Of a stretch of DNA of 64,000 nucleotides, positions 6,822 to 13,091 are shown in pieces (the first letter of the stretch is position 1; every line of letters begins with the position of its first letter). Source of the DNA: a virus. Both the position numbers and the translations under genes were made by a program. The notes under the pieces are model-generated. The model made no database searches. It saw only the letters and a list, made by a program, of their open reading frames with translations, and had not been told where the DNA came from. Location: IMG/VR virus record IMGVR_UViG_3300020183_000012, positions 82,720 to 146,719 of that record. One strand, given 5' to 3'.

Positions 6822-7184
6822 ATGACATTCATTCCCGCCAACTTTGATGCCATGCTGACCGATCCCGGCAAAACCGTTGCGAAAGACCCATGCTTCCGTT
6901 CATGCCGAAACATGGGTTTTCAGATGACCTTCTCCAACGGATGGATGATCTCCGTACAGTTTGGAGCGTTCAACTACTGCTCCAACCGCGACTTGAACGC
7001 AGACTCAACCATGTTTCTTGATGGGCCGAAGGGGACTCTGGAGTGCGCCAACGCCGAGGTTGCCGTCTTCAACCCTGACGGCGATTTTGTTCGCCCCGAT
7101 GGTTTTGACTTTAGTGAAGATGTGAAGGGTTTTGTTAACCCTGACGAGGTTTCTCTTTTGGTTAGGTGGGTTTCTAGCCGATAA
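6822..7184 (+). CDS. Hypothetical protein with shared MTFIPANFDA N terminus, 120 aa
   Basis: Starts MTFIPANFDA, identical at DNA level to the start of the gene at 8981. The remainder (NMGFQMTFSNGWMISVQFGAFNYCSNR) is unrelated to that gene. The body, with an FxNGWxxSVQFG stretch, resembles small phage proteins I have seen of unknown function. The start is fixed by GGACAAGGAG. The next gene follows after 25 bases. Confidence 0.75.
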   Translation: MTFIPANFDAMLTDPGKTVAKDPCFRSCRNMGFQMTFSNGWMISVQFGAFNYCSNRDLNADSTMFLDGPKGTLECANAEVAVFNPDGDFVRPDGFDFSEDVKGFVNPDEVSLLVRWVSSR

Positions 7185-7209
7185 AGGGTTCCTACAGAAA
7201 GGAACTCCT

Positions 7210-7500
7210 ATGGGCAAGATCAAATCATTTACATTAAATATAGAACCGGAAATCGTCAGTCAGACCTACCCTGAACTTACCGAAGCACAGGTCGCCGCCG
7301 TCATGGAAGAACTGATTCAGTACGAAACTGACATCTTTGACTTCATATTCGAGAAAATTGAAGAGATTGTTGAGGATACAACCGATGGCGACGAAGAGGC
7401 GGATGATGATGACGAAGATGACGAAGATGACGACGACAATGACGAACCGTGGATGGATGAGGACGAAGACGAAGACGAAGACGAAGACGAAGACTTCTGA
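7210..7500 (+). CDS. Hypothetical protein with acidic Asp/Glu tail, 96 aa
   Basis: The ATG at 7210 follows AAAGGAACTCC; upstream in-frame starts overlap the previous gene. Residues 1-60 are mixed and possibly helical (EPEIVSQTYPELTEAQVAAVMEELIQYE). The last 36 residues are nearly all Asp/Glu, encoded by GAC/GAT/GAA repeats. Such tails occur in DNA mimics and histone-like chaperones, but no specific role can be assigned. Confidence 0.75.
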   Translation: MGKIKSFTLNIEPEIVSQTYPELTEAQVAAVMEELIQYETDIFDFIFEKIEEIVEDTTDGDEEADDDDEDDEDDDDNDEPWMDEDEDEDEDEDEDF

Positions 7501-7502
7501 AA

Positions 7503-7526
7503 GTTTCATCCGCTGAATAAACTAAT
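7503..7526 (+). promoter_or_regulatory. Repeated promoter element, copy 11
   Basis: GTTTCATCCG then CTGAATAAACTAAT, followed by CGGACAAGGAGAACCC. It starts three bases after the preceding stop. Confidence 0.75.
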
Positions 7527-7542
7527 CGGACAAGGAGAACCC

Positions 7543-7845
7543 ATGACGAAGAAGATGACCGTGCACGAATCGTTGGCTTGCAACAATTGCCTCATCGCAA
7601 TTACGATGCTCGACCTGTCGCTGAACGATGTCTACGGTGGTGGTGGTGCGAAGTCGATGATCCGCGAACTCGCCCCTGAGTTTTGCGGGAGCCACTACAA
7701 CTCCGAACACATCACCGACCGTTGGGATGATATCAAAGAGATTCTGATGAATCTTGACATTCCTGACGATCATCAGTCGAATCTCGCAGGGATGGCTGCG
7801 GAGGAGTCCATTCAGACTCTCCTGCTTGTCCGCGCTGTCGGTTAA
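7543..7845 (+). CDS. Hypothetical protein, 100 aa
   Basis: No family recognised. Helical, with a glycine turn (DVYGGGGAKSM) and a CNNC pair near residue 13. Single-gene unit: consensus promoter and ACAAGGAG upstream, strong terminator hairpin downstream. Confidence 0.75.
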   Translation: MTKKMTVHESLACNNCLIAITMLDLSLNDVYGGGGAKSMIRELAPEFCGSHYNSEHITDRWDDIKEILMNLDIPDDHQSNLAGMAAEESIQTLLLVRAVG

Positions 7846-7869
7846 GACTTTGGGTTCTCCTCCCCATTA

Positions 7870-7905
7870 GACGGGTAGGTTCTTCTTCGGAAGTTCCTAC
7901 CCGTC
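7870..7905 (+). terminator. Strong hairpin terminator
   Basis: Perfect 10-bp stem GACGGGTAGG/CCTACCCGTC with an inner TTCTTCGGAA fold. There is only a short T-run after it, so termination could also depend on other factors. Confidence 0.7.
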
Positions 7906-7906
7906 A

Positions 7907-7932
7907 ACTTTACATCCGGGGAATAAACTAAC
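7907..7932 (+). promoter_or_regulatory. Repeated promoter element, copy 12
   Basis: ACTTTACATCCGGGG then AATAAACTAAC, followed by GTACAAGGAGAACCC. The upstream terminator ends at its edge. Confidence 0.75.
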
Positions 7933-7949
7933 TGTACAAGGAGAACCCG

Positions 7950-8405
7950 ATGAACTTCAGGTACAACGATGGAGGACGAGCCGCTGCCGGATACAAGGGA
8001 CACACCGGAGACTGCGTGACTCGTTCGATTGCGATTATCACCGGGCTTCCGTATCAGGAGGTCTACGATGTCCTGTCGAACGGATGCCGCACTCAGCGCA
8101 TCACCCGTGGAGGTCGCTACAAGTCATCTGCCAGTAACGGAGTGAACACCAAGCGCAAGTGGTTCCGCGATTACATGGAGGCACTTGGCTTCCAGTATGT
8201 CGCAACGATGGGAATTGGCAGCGGGTGCAAGACCCATTTGCGTTCGGATGAACTGCCGAAGGGCCGTCTTATTGTGCAGGTCAGCAAGCATTACACCGCC
8301 GTGATTGACGGAGTAATCAACGATACCTTTGACCCGTCCCGTGACGGCACTCGTTGCGTCTACGGTTACTGGATTCACAAACCCCTGTCCAAGATCACTG
8401 CCTGA
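7950..8405 (+). CDS. Papain/transglutaminase-fold-like protein, 151 aa
   Basis: GDCVTRSIAIITGLPYQEVYDVL (residues 20-42) followed by VQVSKHYTAVIDGVINDTFD gives a Cys...His...Asp arrangement. This is typical of small phage papain-like or C39-like proteins. Conserved GDC at residues 20-22 would hold the nucleophile, H in SKHY the base and D in NDTFD the third residue. Substrate is unknown; proteolytic or deamidating toxin-like activity on host proteins is possible but unproven. The next gene follows 26 bases later with its own GGAG site. Confidence 0.7.
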   Translation: MNFRYNDGGRAAAGYKGHTGDCVTRSIAIITGLPYQEVYDVLSNGCRTQRITRGGRYKSSASNGVNTKRKWFRDYMEALGFQYVATMGIGSGCKTHLRSDELPKGRLIVQVSKHYTAVIDGVINDTFDPSRDGTRCVYGYWIHKPLSKITA

Positions 8406-8431
8406 TACCTCTCACACTGGAGAACCTGACC

Positions 8432-8911
8432 ATGCAAATCAAGATCACAATCAACCTCGCATGCAACAACGCCGCATTCGCCCCGGACGATGCTAGAGGA
8501 TCGAGCGTTGCGGCATACGAGGAGGTCATGCGCATCATCAACGACGGCACGATGCCTTGGGTCATCGAAACGGCACTTGAGACGGCGACCGATACCGTCA
8601 CCTCGCACATCGGGCGCATCCTGAAGGATGTGAACGGCAACACAGTCGGGCGCATCGATGCGGAGGTGCAGTCGGCGCGGATGCACCACGCGGCGGAGAT
8701 CCCAGCACCGTGCAGGAACGACTCGACACCAACAACGAAGACCGCGATCAGTGGATGGACCGATTCCGATCTGACGATTGTGCTAGAAGCCGCCTATCAG
8801 GCTCTGTCCGACAGTCGCACTGGAGCGTCCATTGCAGAGCGCATGGACATCAGTGACGATGAACTCGATGCGACCATCTTGCGCCTCCGCGCAGTGCTGT
8901 GGACTGACTGA
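8432..8911 (+). CDS. Hypothetical protein, 159 aa
   Basis: The ATG at 8432 follows CTGGAGAACC; the upstream extension overlaps the previous gene. The N-terminal half is beta then helix (MQIKITINLACNNAAF, YEEVMRIINDG). The C-terminal half is helical and acidic (LTIVLEAAYQALSDSRTGASIAERMDISDDELDATILRLRAVL), reminiscent of a small helix-turn-helix but without a confident match. Confidence 0.7.
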   Translation: MQIKITINLACNNAAFAPDDARGSSVAAYEEVMRIINDGTMPWVIETALETATDTVTSHIGRILKDVNGNTVGRIDAEVQSARMHHAAEIPAPCRNDSTPTTKTAISGWTDSDLTIVLEAAYQALSDSRTGASIAERMDISDDELDATILRLRAVLWTD

Positions 8912-8938
8912 CCGATGTACGCCGCCGCGTGAAAGAAA

Positions 8939-8962
8939 GTTTCATCCAATGAATAAACTAAT
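8939..8962 (+). promoter_or_regulatory. Repeated promoter element, copy 13
   Basis: GTTTCATCCA then ATGAATAAACTAAT, followed by CGGACAAGGAGAACACCC. The leader and first codons are nearly identical to copy 10. Confidence 0.75.
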
Positions 8963-8980
8963 CGGACAAGGAGAACACCC

Positions 8981-9316
8981 ATGACATTCATTCCCGCCAA
9001 CTTTGATGCCGACCAGTACGAACTGTATACCCCCGACAACGGAGACCGGAGTCAGTCAGAGGATGCGGCAGCGAAGATCAATAACATCATCAACTGTCAA
9101 CTTCAGAACAACATCACGAATTGTCGCACCGCTGCGGTTGGTGCTGCCACGAAGATGCTCCGTGAGGTTGAGCGTCAGATCATCGCACTTGGATATGAAA
9201 AGAAGTTTGGTGCGCTAGACACCGAGCCTCGCTACATCATCCGCCTTGCAATCGCCCGTAACATCCGCAAGTGGGCGGATATGGAAGAATACGAGTTCAA
9301 CACGGACTCATTCTGA
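8981..9316 (+). CDS. Hypothetical protein with shared MTFIPANFDA N terminus, 111 aa
   Basis: After the shared MTFIPANFDA the sequence diverges completely from the 6822 gene: an acidic linker, then a helical region (DAAAKINNIINCQLQNNITNCRTAAVGAATKMLREVERQIIALGYEKKFG) and NIRKWADMEEYEF. No family recognised. The shared start suggests promoter, leader and first codons moved together as a cassette. Confidence 0.75.
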   Translation: MTFIPANFDADQYELYTPDNGDRSQSEDAAAKINNIINCQLQNNITNCRTAAVGAATKMLREVERQIIALGYEKKFGALDTEPRYIIRLAIARNIRKWADMEEYEFNTDSF

Positions 9317-9317
9317 A

Positions 9318-9342
9318 ACTTTCATCGGGCAAATAAACTAAC
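9318..9342 (+). promoter_or_regulatory. Repeated promoter element, copy 14
   Basis: ACTTTCATCGGG then CAAATAAACTAAC. It is followed within seven bases by ATG, with no ACAAGGAG module. Confidence 0.7.
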
Positions 9343-9348
9343 TAGGCA

Positions 9349-9570
9349 ATGTTTCATCCTTCCCAACAGCACCGCAGAGGGACTCCCGTGATTCAACTCC
9401 ATGAAACTGTAATGGGTCAAAGGCTGATTCTTCGTGACATTCCGACTTTGGTTGACCAACTGGCTCTCCTCAACCGTAACCTTGAGGCGTTGACAATTCA
9501 ACTTTCCTCACTCCGTGCAGAACAGAAGCCTAACACCGAGGCTGAAGTTTCATCGGAGAAAATGAAATAA
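9349..9570 (+). CDS. Hypothetical protein, 73 aa
   Basis: Two starts are possible. The ATG at 9349 sits directly after the promoter core (leaderless style). A GTG at 9388 follows GCAGAGGGAC, a good ribosome-binding site, and would give 60 aa. The helical remainder (LRDIPTLVDQLALLNRNLEALTIQLSSLRAEQK) looks like a coiled coil. Its last codons and stop come from the next, divergent promoter copy. Confidence 0.6.
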   Translation: MFHPSQQHRRGTPVIQLHETVMGQRLILRDIPTLVDQLALLNRNLEALTIQLSSLRAEQKPNTEAEVSSEKMK

Positions 9571-9571
9571 T
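9547..9571 (+). promoter_or_regulatory. Repeated promoter element, copy 15 (divergent)
   Basis: GTTTCATCGGAGAAAATG then AAATAATC, followed by AAACAAAGGAATCC. It overlaps the end of the previous gene; the core is poorly conserved. Confidence 0.4.
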
Positions 9572-9587
9572 CAAACAAAGGAATCCA

Positions 9588-9854
9588 ATGCACGAAGAAC
9601 TCATGACACTTGACCAGTATATCGAAGCCCTCAACGCCATGAAAAAGACGCATGGTGGGGACAGCCTGATCTTCGTCTTTGATCGCTCGTTCAGCGATCT
9701 TGCTACTCAGGTTAAGAAGATGGGCAAGCGAGAGTTTGACCGTGAAATGTCGGACGATGATGTGGACAGCATCATCTTCTCCATCAACCCGAGTCCTGTT
9801 CACGATGCCATCAACGGCGCGATTGAGAGTGCCTTTGATTCGTATGTGAAGTAA
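9588..9854 (+). CDS. Hypothetical protein, 88 aa
   Basis: No family recognised. The N terminus MHEELMTLDQYIEALNAMKKTHGGDSLIFVFD has the form of small phage proteins with a leading helix followed by a strand. The remainder is acidic. The start follows CAAAGGAATCC. A promoter copy and a structured RNA follow. Confidence 0.7.
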   Translation: MHEELMTLDQYIEALNAMKKTHGGDSLIFVFDRSFSDLATQVKKMGKREFDREMSDDDVDSIIFSINPSPVHDAINGAIESAFDSYVK

Positions 9855-9879
9855 ACTTTCATCGCAGGAATAAACTAAC
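9855..9879 (+). promoter_or_regulatory. Repeated promoter element, copy 16, driving an RNA
   Basis: ACTTTCATCGCAGG then AATAAACTAAC. No ribosome-binding module and no gene follow; a structured non-coding region does. This copy argues that the element acts at transcription rather than translation. Confidence 0.7.
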
Positions 9880-10140
9880 TGCGGACTCGTCTGAGCGAGT
9901 ATAAACAGGGTATTAGGCTCAGAGCGGCAGGGAAACCTGCTTTACCGCCTCCCACGCCATGCAGAAAGTCCGGACTTTCAGCACCGCGTTCCAACTGTGG
10001 TGAATGCGCAGCCGCAGGGGAGAAAGAGCGTCGGCATCCTTCCCTCGCTCAAGGTGTTAAAAAGGGTGCGAACGGAACCCACCGCAGCCCCACTAGACCC
10101 AAAGAGGAGAAATTCTCGCGGGAAAGGTGGGGCTGTGCGT
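9880..10140 (+). ncRNA. Structured non-coding RNA, about 260 nt, partly RNase P-like
   Basis: There is no credible ORF, but stems are abundant: ACTCG/CGAGT at the 5' end, GCGG-CAGG-GAAA-CCTG with closing CCGC, the 16-base palindrome GAAAGTCCGGACTTTC at 9964-9979, and a long 3' stem GCAGCCCCAC/GTGGGGCTG. GAAAGTCCGG resembles the bacterial RNase P RNA P4 strand, and AAAAAGGGTGCGAACGGAACC resembles its P10/P11 region. I could not identify the matching 3' P4 strand (ACAGAACCCGG), so RNase P identity is only a possibility. Ends are inferred from promoter copy 16 and the next promoter copy at 10147. Confidence 0.55.
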
Positions 10141-10146
10141 TGGCAA

Positions 10147-10171
10147 ACTTACATCAGTCGAATAAACTAAT
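10147..10171 (+). promoter_or_regulatory. Repeated promoter element, copy 17 (first csrA)
   Basis: ACTTACATCAGT then CGAATAAACTAAT, followed by CAGCAAGGAGGC instead of ACAAGGAG. This csrA leader therefore lacks the exact ACA before GGA. Confidence 0.7.
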
Positions 10172-10189
10172 TTCAGCAAGGAGGCTAAA

Positions 10190-10372
10190 ATGCTTGTAAT
10201 CACCCGTAGAGAAGGCGAAGAGATCGTGATAGGTGAGCCACGCGCACCGCTTGGGATCATCCGTATTGTAGCCATCAAGGGAAGCCAAGTTAAAGTGGCA
10301 CTTGAGTTCCCGAAGGAAGTCCCGGTGAACCGCCGCGAGATTGCGGAAGAGATCATCAGCGAAGAGGAGTGA
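10190..10372 (+). CDS. csrA: CsrA/RsmA-like RNA-binding regulator, 60 aa
   Basis: Full-length CsrA: MLVITRREGEEIVIG, central IIRIVAIKGSQVKVALEFPKEV, then PVNRREIAEEI. The family RNA-binding positions are kept: the first strand after the initiator Met, the TRR arginine, and the VNRREI arginine that corresponds to R44 of E. coli CsrA. CsrA dimers bind ANGGA motifs, often over ribosome-binding sites, and repress or stabilise mRNAs. Many leaders in this block carry ACAAGGA, so these are natural candidate targets. The next gene begins five bases after its stop. Confidence 0.93.
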   Translation: MLVITRREGEEIVIGEPRAPLGIIRIVAIKGSQVKVALEFPKEVPVNRREIAEEIISEEE

Positions 10373-10376
10373 TCGA

Positions 10377-10598
10377 ATGAAAACCTTTCATGTGTGTTGG
10401 AAACTGAAGACGAGCGTGGTCACCGTGGAGGTGATTACGATGACGGGACGCGAAGACAGCATGGTGGAAAAGACCGCCATGCACAATCTCAAGCGCGACG
10501 GGGTCTTCATTGACAAAACTCGTCTTGAAAAACCGACCATCACTCTTGTCTACAGCGGGGAGTCAACAGCCAAAACTTTCATCGGGCAAATAAACTAA
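10377..10598 (+). CDS. Hypothetical protein between two csrA genes, 73 aa
   Basis: The ATG at 10377 follows the GAGGAG at the end of csrA, so it is translationally close-coupled. The sequence is beta-rich (MKTFHVCWKLKTSVVTVEVITMTG, KPTITLVYSGES). The last residues KTFIGQIN and the TAA are encoded by the next promoter copy. Sitting between the two csrA genes, it could be a CsrA partner, but it does not resemble FliW. Confidence 0.7.
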   Translation: MKTFHVCWKLKTSVVTVEVITMTGREDSMVEKTAMHNLKRDGVFIDKTRLEKPTITLVYSGESTAKTFIGQIN

Positions 10599-10599
10599 C
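10575..10599 (+). promoter_or_regulatory. Repeated promoter element, copy 18 (second csrA)
   Basis: ACTTTCATCGGG then CAAATAAACTAAC, followed by CGACAAGGACAG. ACAAGGA directly precedes the second csrA start, which would allow autoregulation. Confidence 0.75.
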
Positions 10600-10614
10600 C
10601 CGACAAGGACAGAT

Positions 10615-10836
10615 ATGCTTAGCATCACCCGTTCAGAAGGCCAAGAAGTTGTGGTCGGAAATCCTGCCGCACCGCTTGGAATTATTCGGATTGAAAAGAT
10701 CAAGAGCGGGAAGGTAAGGATAACCTTTGACTTCCCAAGAGAGATGCCTGTGCATCGCGCTGAGGTTGCAGCCGAAATCTTGCGTGATCGGGAGGCTCAA
10801 GACAAGGAGTTCATGAAGAGGACTTTCGGGGAGTGA
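10615..10836 (+). CDS. csrA: Second CsrA/RsmA-like regulator, 73 aa
   Basis: A paralogue of the 10190 protein: MLSITRSEGQEVVVG, IIRIEKIKSGKVRITFDFPREM, PVHRAEVAAEIL. The VHR arginine is kept and the TRR is TRS. It has a 12-residue C-terminal extension (EAQDKEFMKRTFGE). Divergence from the first copy in the strands that pack the dimer suggests either a heterodimer or distinct RNA preference. Two CsrA proteins in one phage region is unusual. Its leader carries ACAAGGA. Confidence 0.92.
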   Translation: MLSITRSEGQEVVVGNPAAPLGIIRIEKIKSGKVRITFDFPREMPVHRAEVAAEILRDREAQDKEFMKRTFGE

Positions 10837-10837
10837 A

Positions 10838-10862
10838 ACTTTCATCGGGCAAATAAACTAAC
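10838..10862 (+). promoter_or_regulatory. Repeated promoter element, copy 19
   Basis: ACTTTCATCGGG then CAAATAAACTAAC, two bases after the csrA stop, followed by GCACAAGGAGAACCC. Confidence 0.78.
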
Positions 10863-10879
10863 TGCACAAGGAGAACCCA

Positions 10880-11422
10880 ATGCGACTTGTGATTGACGCA
10901 GAAACAAACGCAATCGACTTCAATGCTTGGAACAAGGGAGACAGTTCTTCGCTCAAGAAGATTCATTGCCTTTGCGCGATTGACGCAGACACCGGAGAGG
11001 AATACTCTTACGAAAGCGACACGCTGAACATAGGTCTGATCCATGTTTACTCTGCTGATATGCTGATCGGACACAACCTTGCGTTTGATATCCGTGCAAT
11101 GGAGGTGTGGAGTGGAACACCGCTTCCCTCCCGGATCAAGAAGAACTGCACTTACAAGTCCGTTAAGAAGATGTTTCCCCACGGCTTCCGCGAACACCGC
11201 ATCACCAACCCTGATCGCAAGGGGTCGAACTCGCTTGAGGCTTGGGGATACCGCTTGGGAGTCCACAAGGAAAAGCCTCCGATTGATTGGAGCAAGCCGG
11301 ATCCGTTGATGCTTGGTTACTGCTTGCAAGACTGCCGTGTGACGCTTGCGCTGCATCGCCTCATCGAACGCCGCAAGAGATGGGGAATGCTTTCCCCGCT
11401 CATTGAAACTTTCATCGGGTAA
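10880..11422 (+). CDS. Stand-alone 3'-5' exonuclease domain of T7-type DNA polymerase, 180 aa
   Basis: Resembles the N-terminal exonuclease domain of T7 DNA polymerase. Exo I is VIDAET (D6, E8), Exo II is IGHNLAFD (D70), and Exo III is GYCLQDCRVT (Y147, D151). The segment GSNSLEAWGYRLG (from about residue 115) mirrors the T7 GSHALEAWGYRLG. All four metal ligands are present, so it should be an active DEDDy nuclease. The protein ends after Exo III with no polymerase domain. Its last codons and stop (ETFIG, TAA) lie within the next promoter copy. Possible roles are DNA degradation, repair or proofreading in trans. Confidence 0.85.
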   Translation: MRLVIDAETNAIDFNAWNKGDSSSLKKIHCLCAIDADTGEEYSYESDTLNIGLIHVYSADMLIGHNLAFDIRAMEVWSGTPLPSRIKKNCTYKSVKKMFPHGFREHRITNPDRKGSNSLEAWGYRLGVHKEKPPIDWSKPDPLMLGYCLQDCRVTLALHRLIERRKRWGMLSPLIETFIG

Positions 11423-11432
11423 ATAAACTAAC
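11408..11432 (+). promoter_or_regulatory. Repeated promoter element, copy 20
   Basis: ACTTTCATCGGG then TAAATAAACTAAC. The first TAA is the stop codon of the exonuclease gene. It is followed by TGGACAAGGAGAG. Confidence 0.78.
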
Positions 11433-11449
11433 TGGACAAGGAGAGTCTC

Positions 11450-11725
11450 ATGTGCAAGTCAAAGACTGACATCAGCCCGAAGGTCGCAGAGAACCTCATC
11501 AGCGAGATCAACCGTCTGAAGGCGAAACTGGACATCGCACCGCGTGTCGCCGTGAAGGGAAACCCGGACTCGCAGATGGTTGAGGTTTCTCGTACCGGAT
11601 TCGAGGACGCGCTTGACTGGATGGCGTTTATCATCCACCGTGCCTCTGAAACACCGGAGCAGCGCGAAGCCCGTGAGCAACTGGACGAACAGAACAGCGT
11701 CTACAATCGCGGACTGGGAATCTGA
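11450..11725 (+). CDS. Hypothetical protein, 91 aa
   Basis: No family recognised. Helical throughout (PKVAENLISEINRLKAKLDI, FEDALDWMAFIIHRASETPEQREAREQLDEQNSVY). It could form a coiled-coil oligomer. Single-gene unit with a strong hairpin after the stop. Confidence 0.72.
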   Translation: MCKSKTDISPKVAENLISEINRLKAKLDIAPRVAVKGNPDSQMVEVSRTGFEDALDWMAFIIHRASETPEQREAREQLDEQNSVYNRGLGI

Positions 11726-11737
11726 GCCATCCTGTGT

Positions 11738-11776
11738 GGCGGGGTGCGGCAGTCCGAGCGGGCTGTCCACCCCGTC
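11738..11776 (+). terminator. Hairpin terminator
   Basis: GGCGGGGTG pairs with CACCCCGTC around a GC-rich loop that can itself pair. No long T-run follows. Confidence 0.6.
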
Positions 11777-11785
11777 ACCTTACGA

Positions 11786-11810
11786 ACTTGCATCGGGGAA
11801 ATAAACTAAC
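11786..11810 (+). promoter_or_regulatory. Repeated promoter element, copy 21
   Basis: ACTTGCATCGGGG then AAATAAACTAAC, followed by TGGACAAGGAGAACCC. Confidence 0.78.
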
Positions 11811-11830
11811 TGGACAAGGAGAACCCAGCC

Positions 11831-12070
11831 ATGATCGTCCACTTCGTCAAGTCCAACCCCGAATACCCGAACATGATCGTCTTCGTCTACGAGGACACCA
11901 TCAGCCTCTGCAAGGGCAGCACTGGCAACGCCATCGTGACCGCTTGGGCTAAGGCTGACCGCTCCGTCCCGAACGAGGACGAGGTTCACGACATCATCAG
12001 CGACTTCATTGAGCGTTGGCAGGACGAATACAGCCCGAGCGAGTGGAGCAAGTTCGCACCCGCCACCTGA
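11831..12070 (+). CDS. Hypothetical protein, 79 aa
   Basis: No family recognised. A beta-hairpin-like start (MIVHFVKSNPEYPNMIVFVYEDTISLCKG) is followed by an acidic helix (EDEVHDIISDFIERWQDEY). Codon use is G+C-rich here, like the next few genes. It is followed after 13 bases by a zinc-ribbon-like gene. Confidence 0.7.
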   Translation: MIVHFVKSNPEYPNMIVFVYEDTISLCKGSTGNAIVTAWAKADRSVPNEDEVHDIISDFIERWQDEYSPSEWSKFAPAT

Positions 12071-12083
12071 CGAGGATCAACCA

Positions 12084-12323
12084 ATGAACACGACTCCGCT
12101 CCGCGTCTCGTTCACCTGCCCCTGCTGCAACAGCGGGGGCTTCTTCAGTCCTGAGTTGAAGTCTTTCGACCAAATCGCGGGTTCCACCACCGATTGTGGG
12201 AACTGCGATGCCCTCCTCATCGTGACCCTGGACGGGACTGTCGCACCGTTCCATGAGTGGGTTAACACGGGAGATTACCGTTGGCCGAAGGACGGCAAGG
12301 GGACGAGTTTCATTACCGTCTGA
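12084..12323 (+). CDS. Small zinc-ribbon-like protein, 79 aa
   Basis: CPCC at residues 11-14 and CGNC near residues 38-41 form a likely four-cysteine zinc ribbon. The ATG follows CGAGGATC. A longer in-frame extension overlapping the upstream gene is less likely. Function unknown; it is the third small zinc-binding protein of this block. Confidence 0.7.
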   Translation: MNTTPLRVSFTCPCCNSGGFFSPELKSFDQIAGSTTDCGNCDALLIVTLDGTVAPFHEWVNTGDYRWPKDGKGTSFITV

Positions 12324-12324
12324 A

Positions 12325-12349
12325 ACTTTCATCGGGCAAATAAACTAAT
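12325..12349 (+). promoter_or_regulatory. Repeated promoter element, copy 22
   Basis: ACTTTCATCGGG then CAAATAAACTAAT, followed by CCGACAAGGAGAACC. Confidence 0.78.
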
Positions 12350-12366
12350 CCGACAAGGAGAACCGA

Positions 12367-12645
12367 ATGACTTACAAGAAGGAAGGCTACATCTCGGTCG
12401 ATAGCGGTCAGATCATGATCATCGACCCGTGCTACATCAAGAAGGACTTTGAGAGCGAAAGCACCGACAAGGCGGGTCTGAACTACGCAGGTGCTTGCGC
12501 TGTCACCCTGTCGGAGAACCTCTGCGGTGAGTTCGGTGGCCTTGCGTTTGCCTCCTCCACCTATTCAGGTGACGGGGAATACCCTGTCTATGTCAAGCGT
12601 GACCGCTACGGCAAGATTCTCTCCGTCAAGATCAAGTTTGCCTAA
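12367..12645 (+). CDS. Conserved small protein with VDSGQ-DPCY signature, 92 aa
   Basis: EGYISVDSGQIMIIDPCYI at the start and SSTYSGDGEYPVYVKRD near the end match a small protein group I have seen in phages and bacteria (DUF4241-like), without an assigned activity. The fold looks all-beta. The promoter and ACAAGGAG fix the start. A long hairpin follows the stop. Confidence 0.7.
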   Translation: MTYKKEGYISVDSGQIMIIDPCYIKKDFESESTDKAGLNYAGACAVTLSENLCGEFGGLAFASSTYSGDGEYPVYVKRDRYGKILSVKIKFA

Positions 12646-12655
12646 TGGGTGCATC

Positions 12656-12730
12656 ATGGGGCGTGGCAGGGATTCTCTGACGAGATCCTGTGGCGGGTAG
12701 CCAACGGGTGCGTTCCTGACCACGCCCCTC
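12656..12730 (+). terminator. Long stable hairpin
   Basis: GGGGCGTGG pairs with CCACGCCCC across about 55 bases that contain an internal CAGG/CCTG stem. It separates the 12367 unit from the next promoter copy and may be a terminator or small RNA. Confidence 0.5.
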
Positions 12731-12732
12731 CA

Positions 12733-12757
12733 ATCTTTCATCGGGCAAATAAACTAA
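12733..12757 (+). promoter_or_regulatory. Repeated promoter element, copy 23
   Basis: TCTTTCATCGGG then CAAATAAACTAAT, followed by CGGGCAAAGAGAACCC, where the GGA core of the usual module is lost. Confidence 0.75.
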
Positions 12758-12774
12758 TCGGGCAAAGAGAACCC

Positions 12775-13044
12775 ATGAACACCCGAATCACCATCAAGGA
12801 CTTGGATCGCGCTGTGATCGAACTGAACTCGCTCCTCGGCTACACGATGGGGCAGGAAGGATCGTTCTGCTTGCAGGGATCCTACGGCGGATGGCAACTT
12901 CAGCGCAAGTGTGGCATCGGAAACGAGGCCGTCACGAACGGATACATTCCGAAGCGCAAACTGTTTGACCGCATCACCGACATTCGACGGGGCGTACAGA
13001 TCACCAAGAAGGTGCTGAATCTCAACGCCTACTACACGAACTAG
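12775..13044 (+). CDS. Hypothetical protein, 89 aa
   Basis: The ATG at 12775 is chosen because it follows the leader; the upstream in-frame extension runs through the promoter and hairpin. MNTRITIKDLDRAVIELNSLLGY, then GSFCLQGSYGGWQLQRK, then RGVQITKKVLNL resembles small phage proteins of unknown function. It is likely a helix-strand-helix protein. Confidence 0.72.
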   Translation: MNTRITIKDLDRAVIELNSLLGYTMGQEGSFCLQGSYGGWQLQRKCGIGNEAVTNGYIPKRKLFDRITDIRRGVQITKKVLNLNAYYTN

Positions 13045-13049
13045 CAACA

Positions 13050-13074
13050 ATCTTTCATCGGGGAAATAAACTAA
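13050..13074 (+). promoter_or_regulatory. Repeated promoter element, copy 24
   Basis: TCTTTCATCGGGG then AAATAAACTAAT, followed by CCGACAAGGAGAACCC. Confidence 0.78.
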
Positions 13075-13091
13075 TCCGACAAGGAGAACCC

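Noticed and set aside
7234-7509. Minus-strand frame rich in Val/Phe opposite the acidic tail
   Set aside because: It is the complement of GAC/GAA repeats coding for the Asp/Glu tail; no start signals.
9880-10140. tmRNA
   Set aside because: No tRNA-like acceptor or T-arm at the ends and no tag-peptide reading frame.
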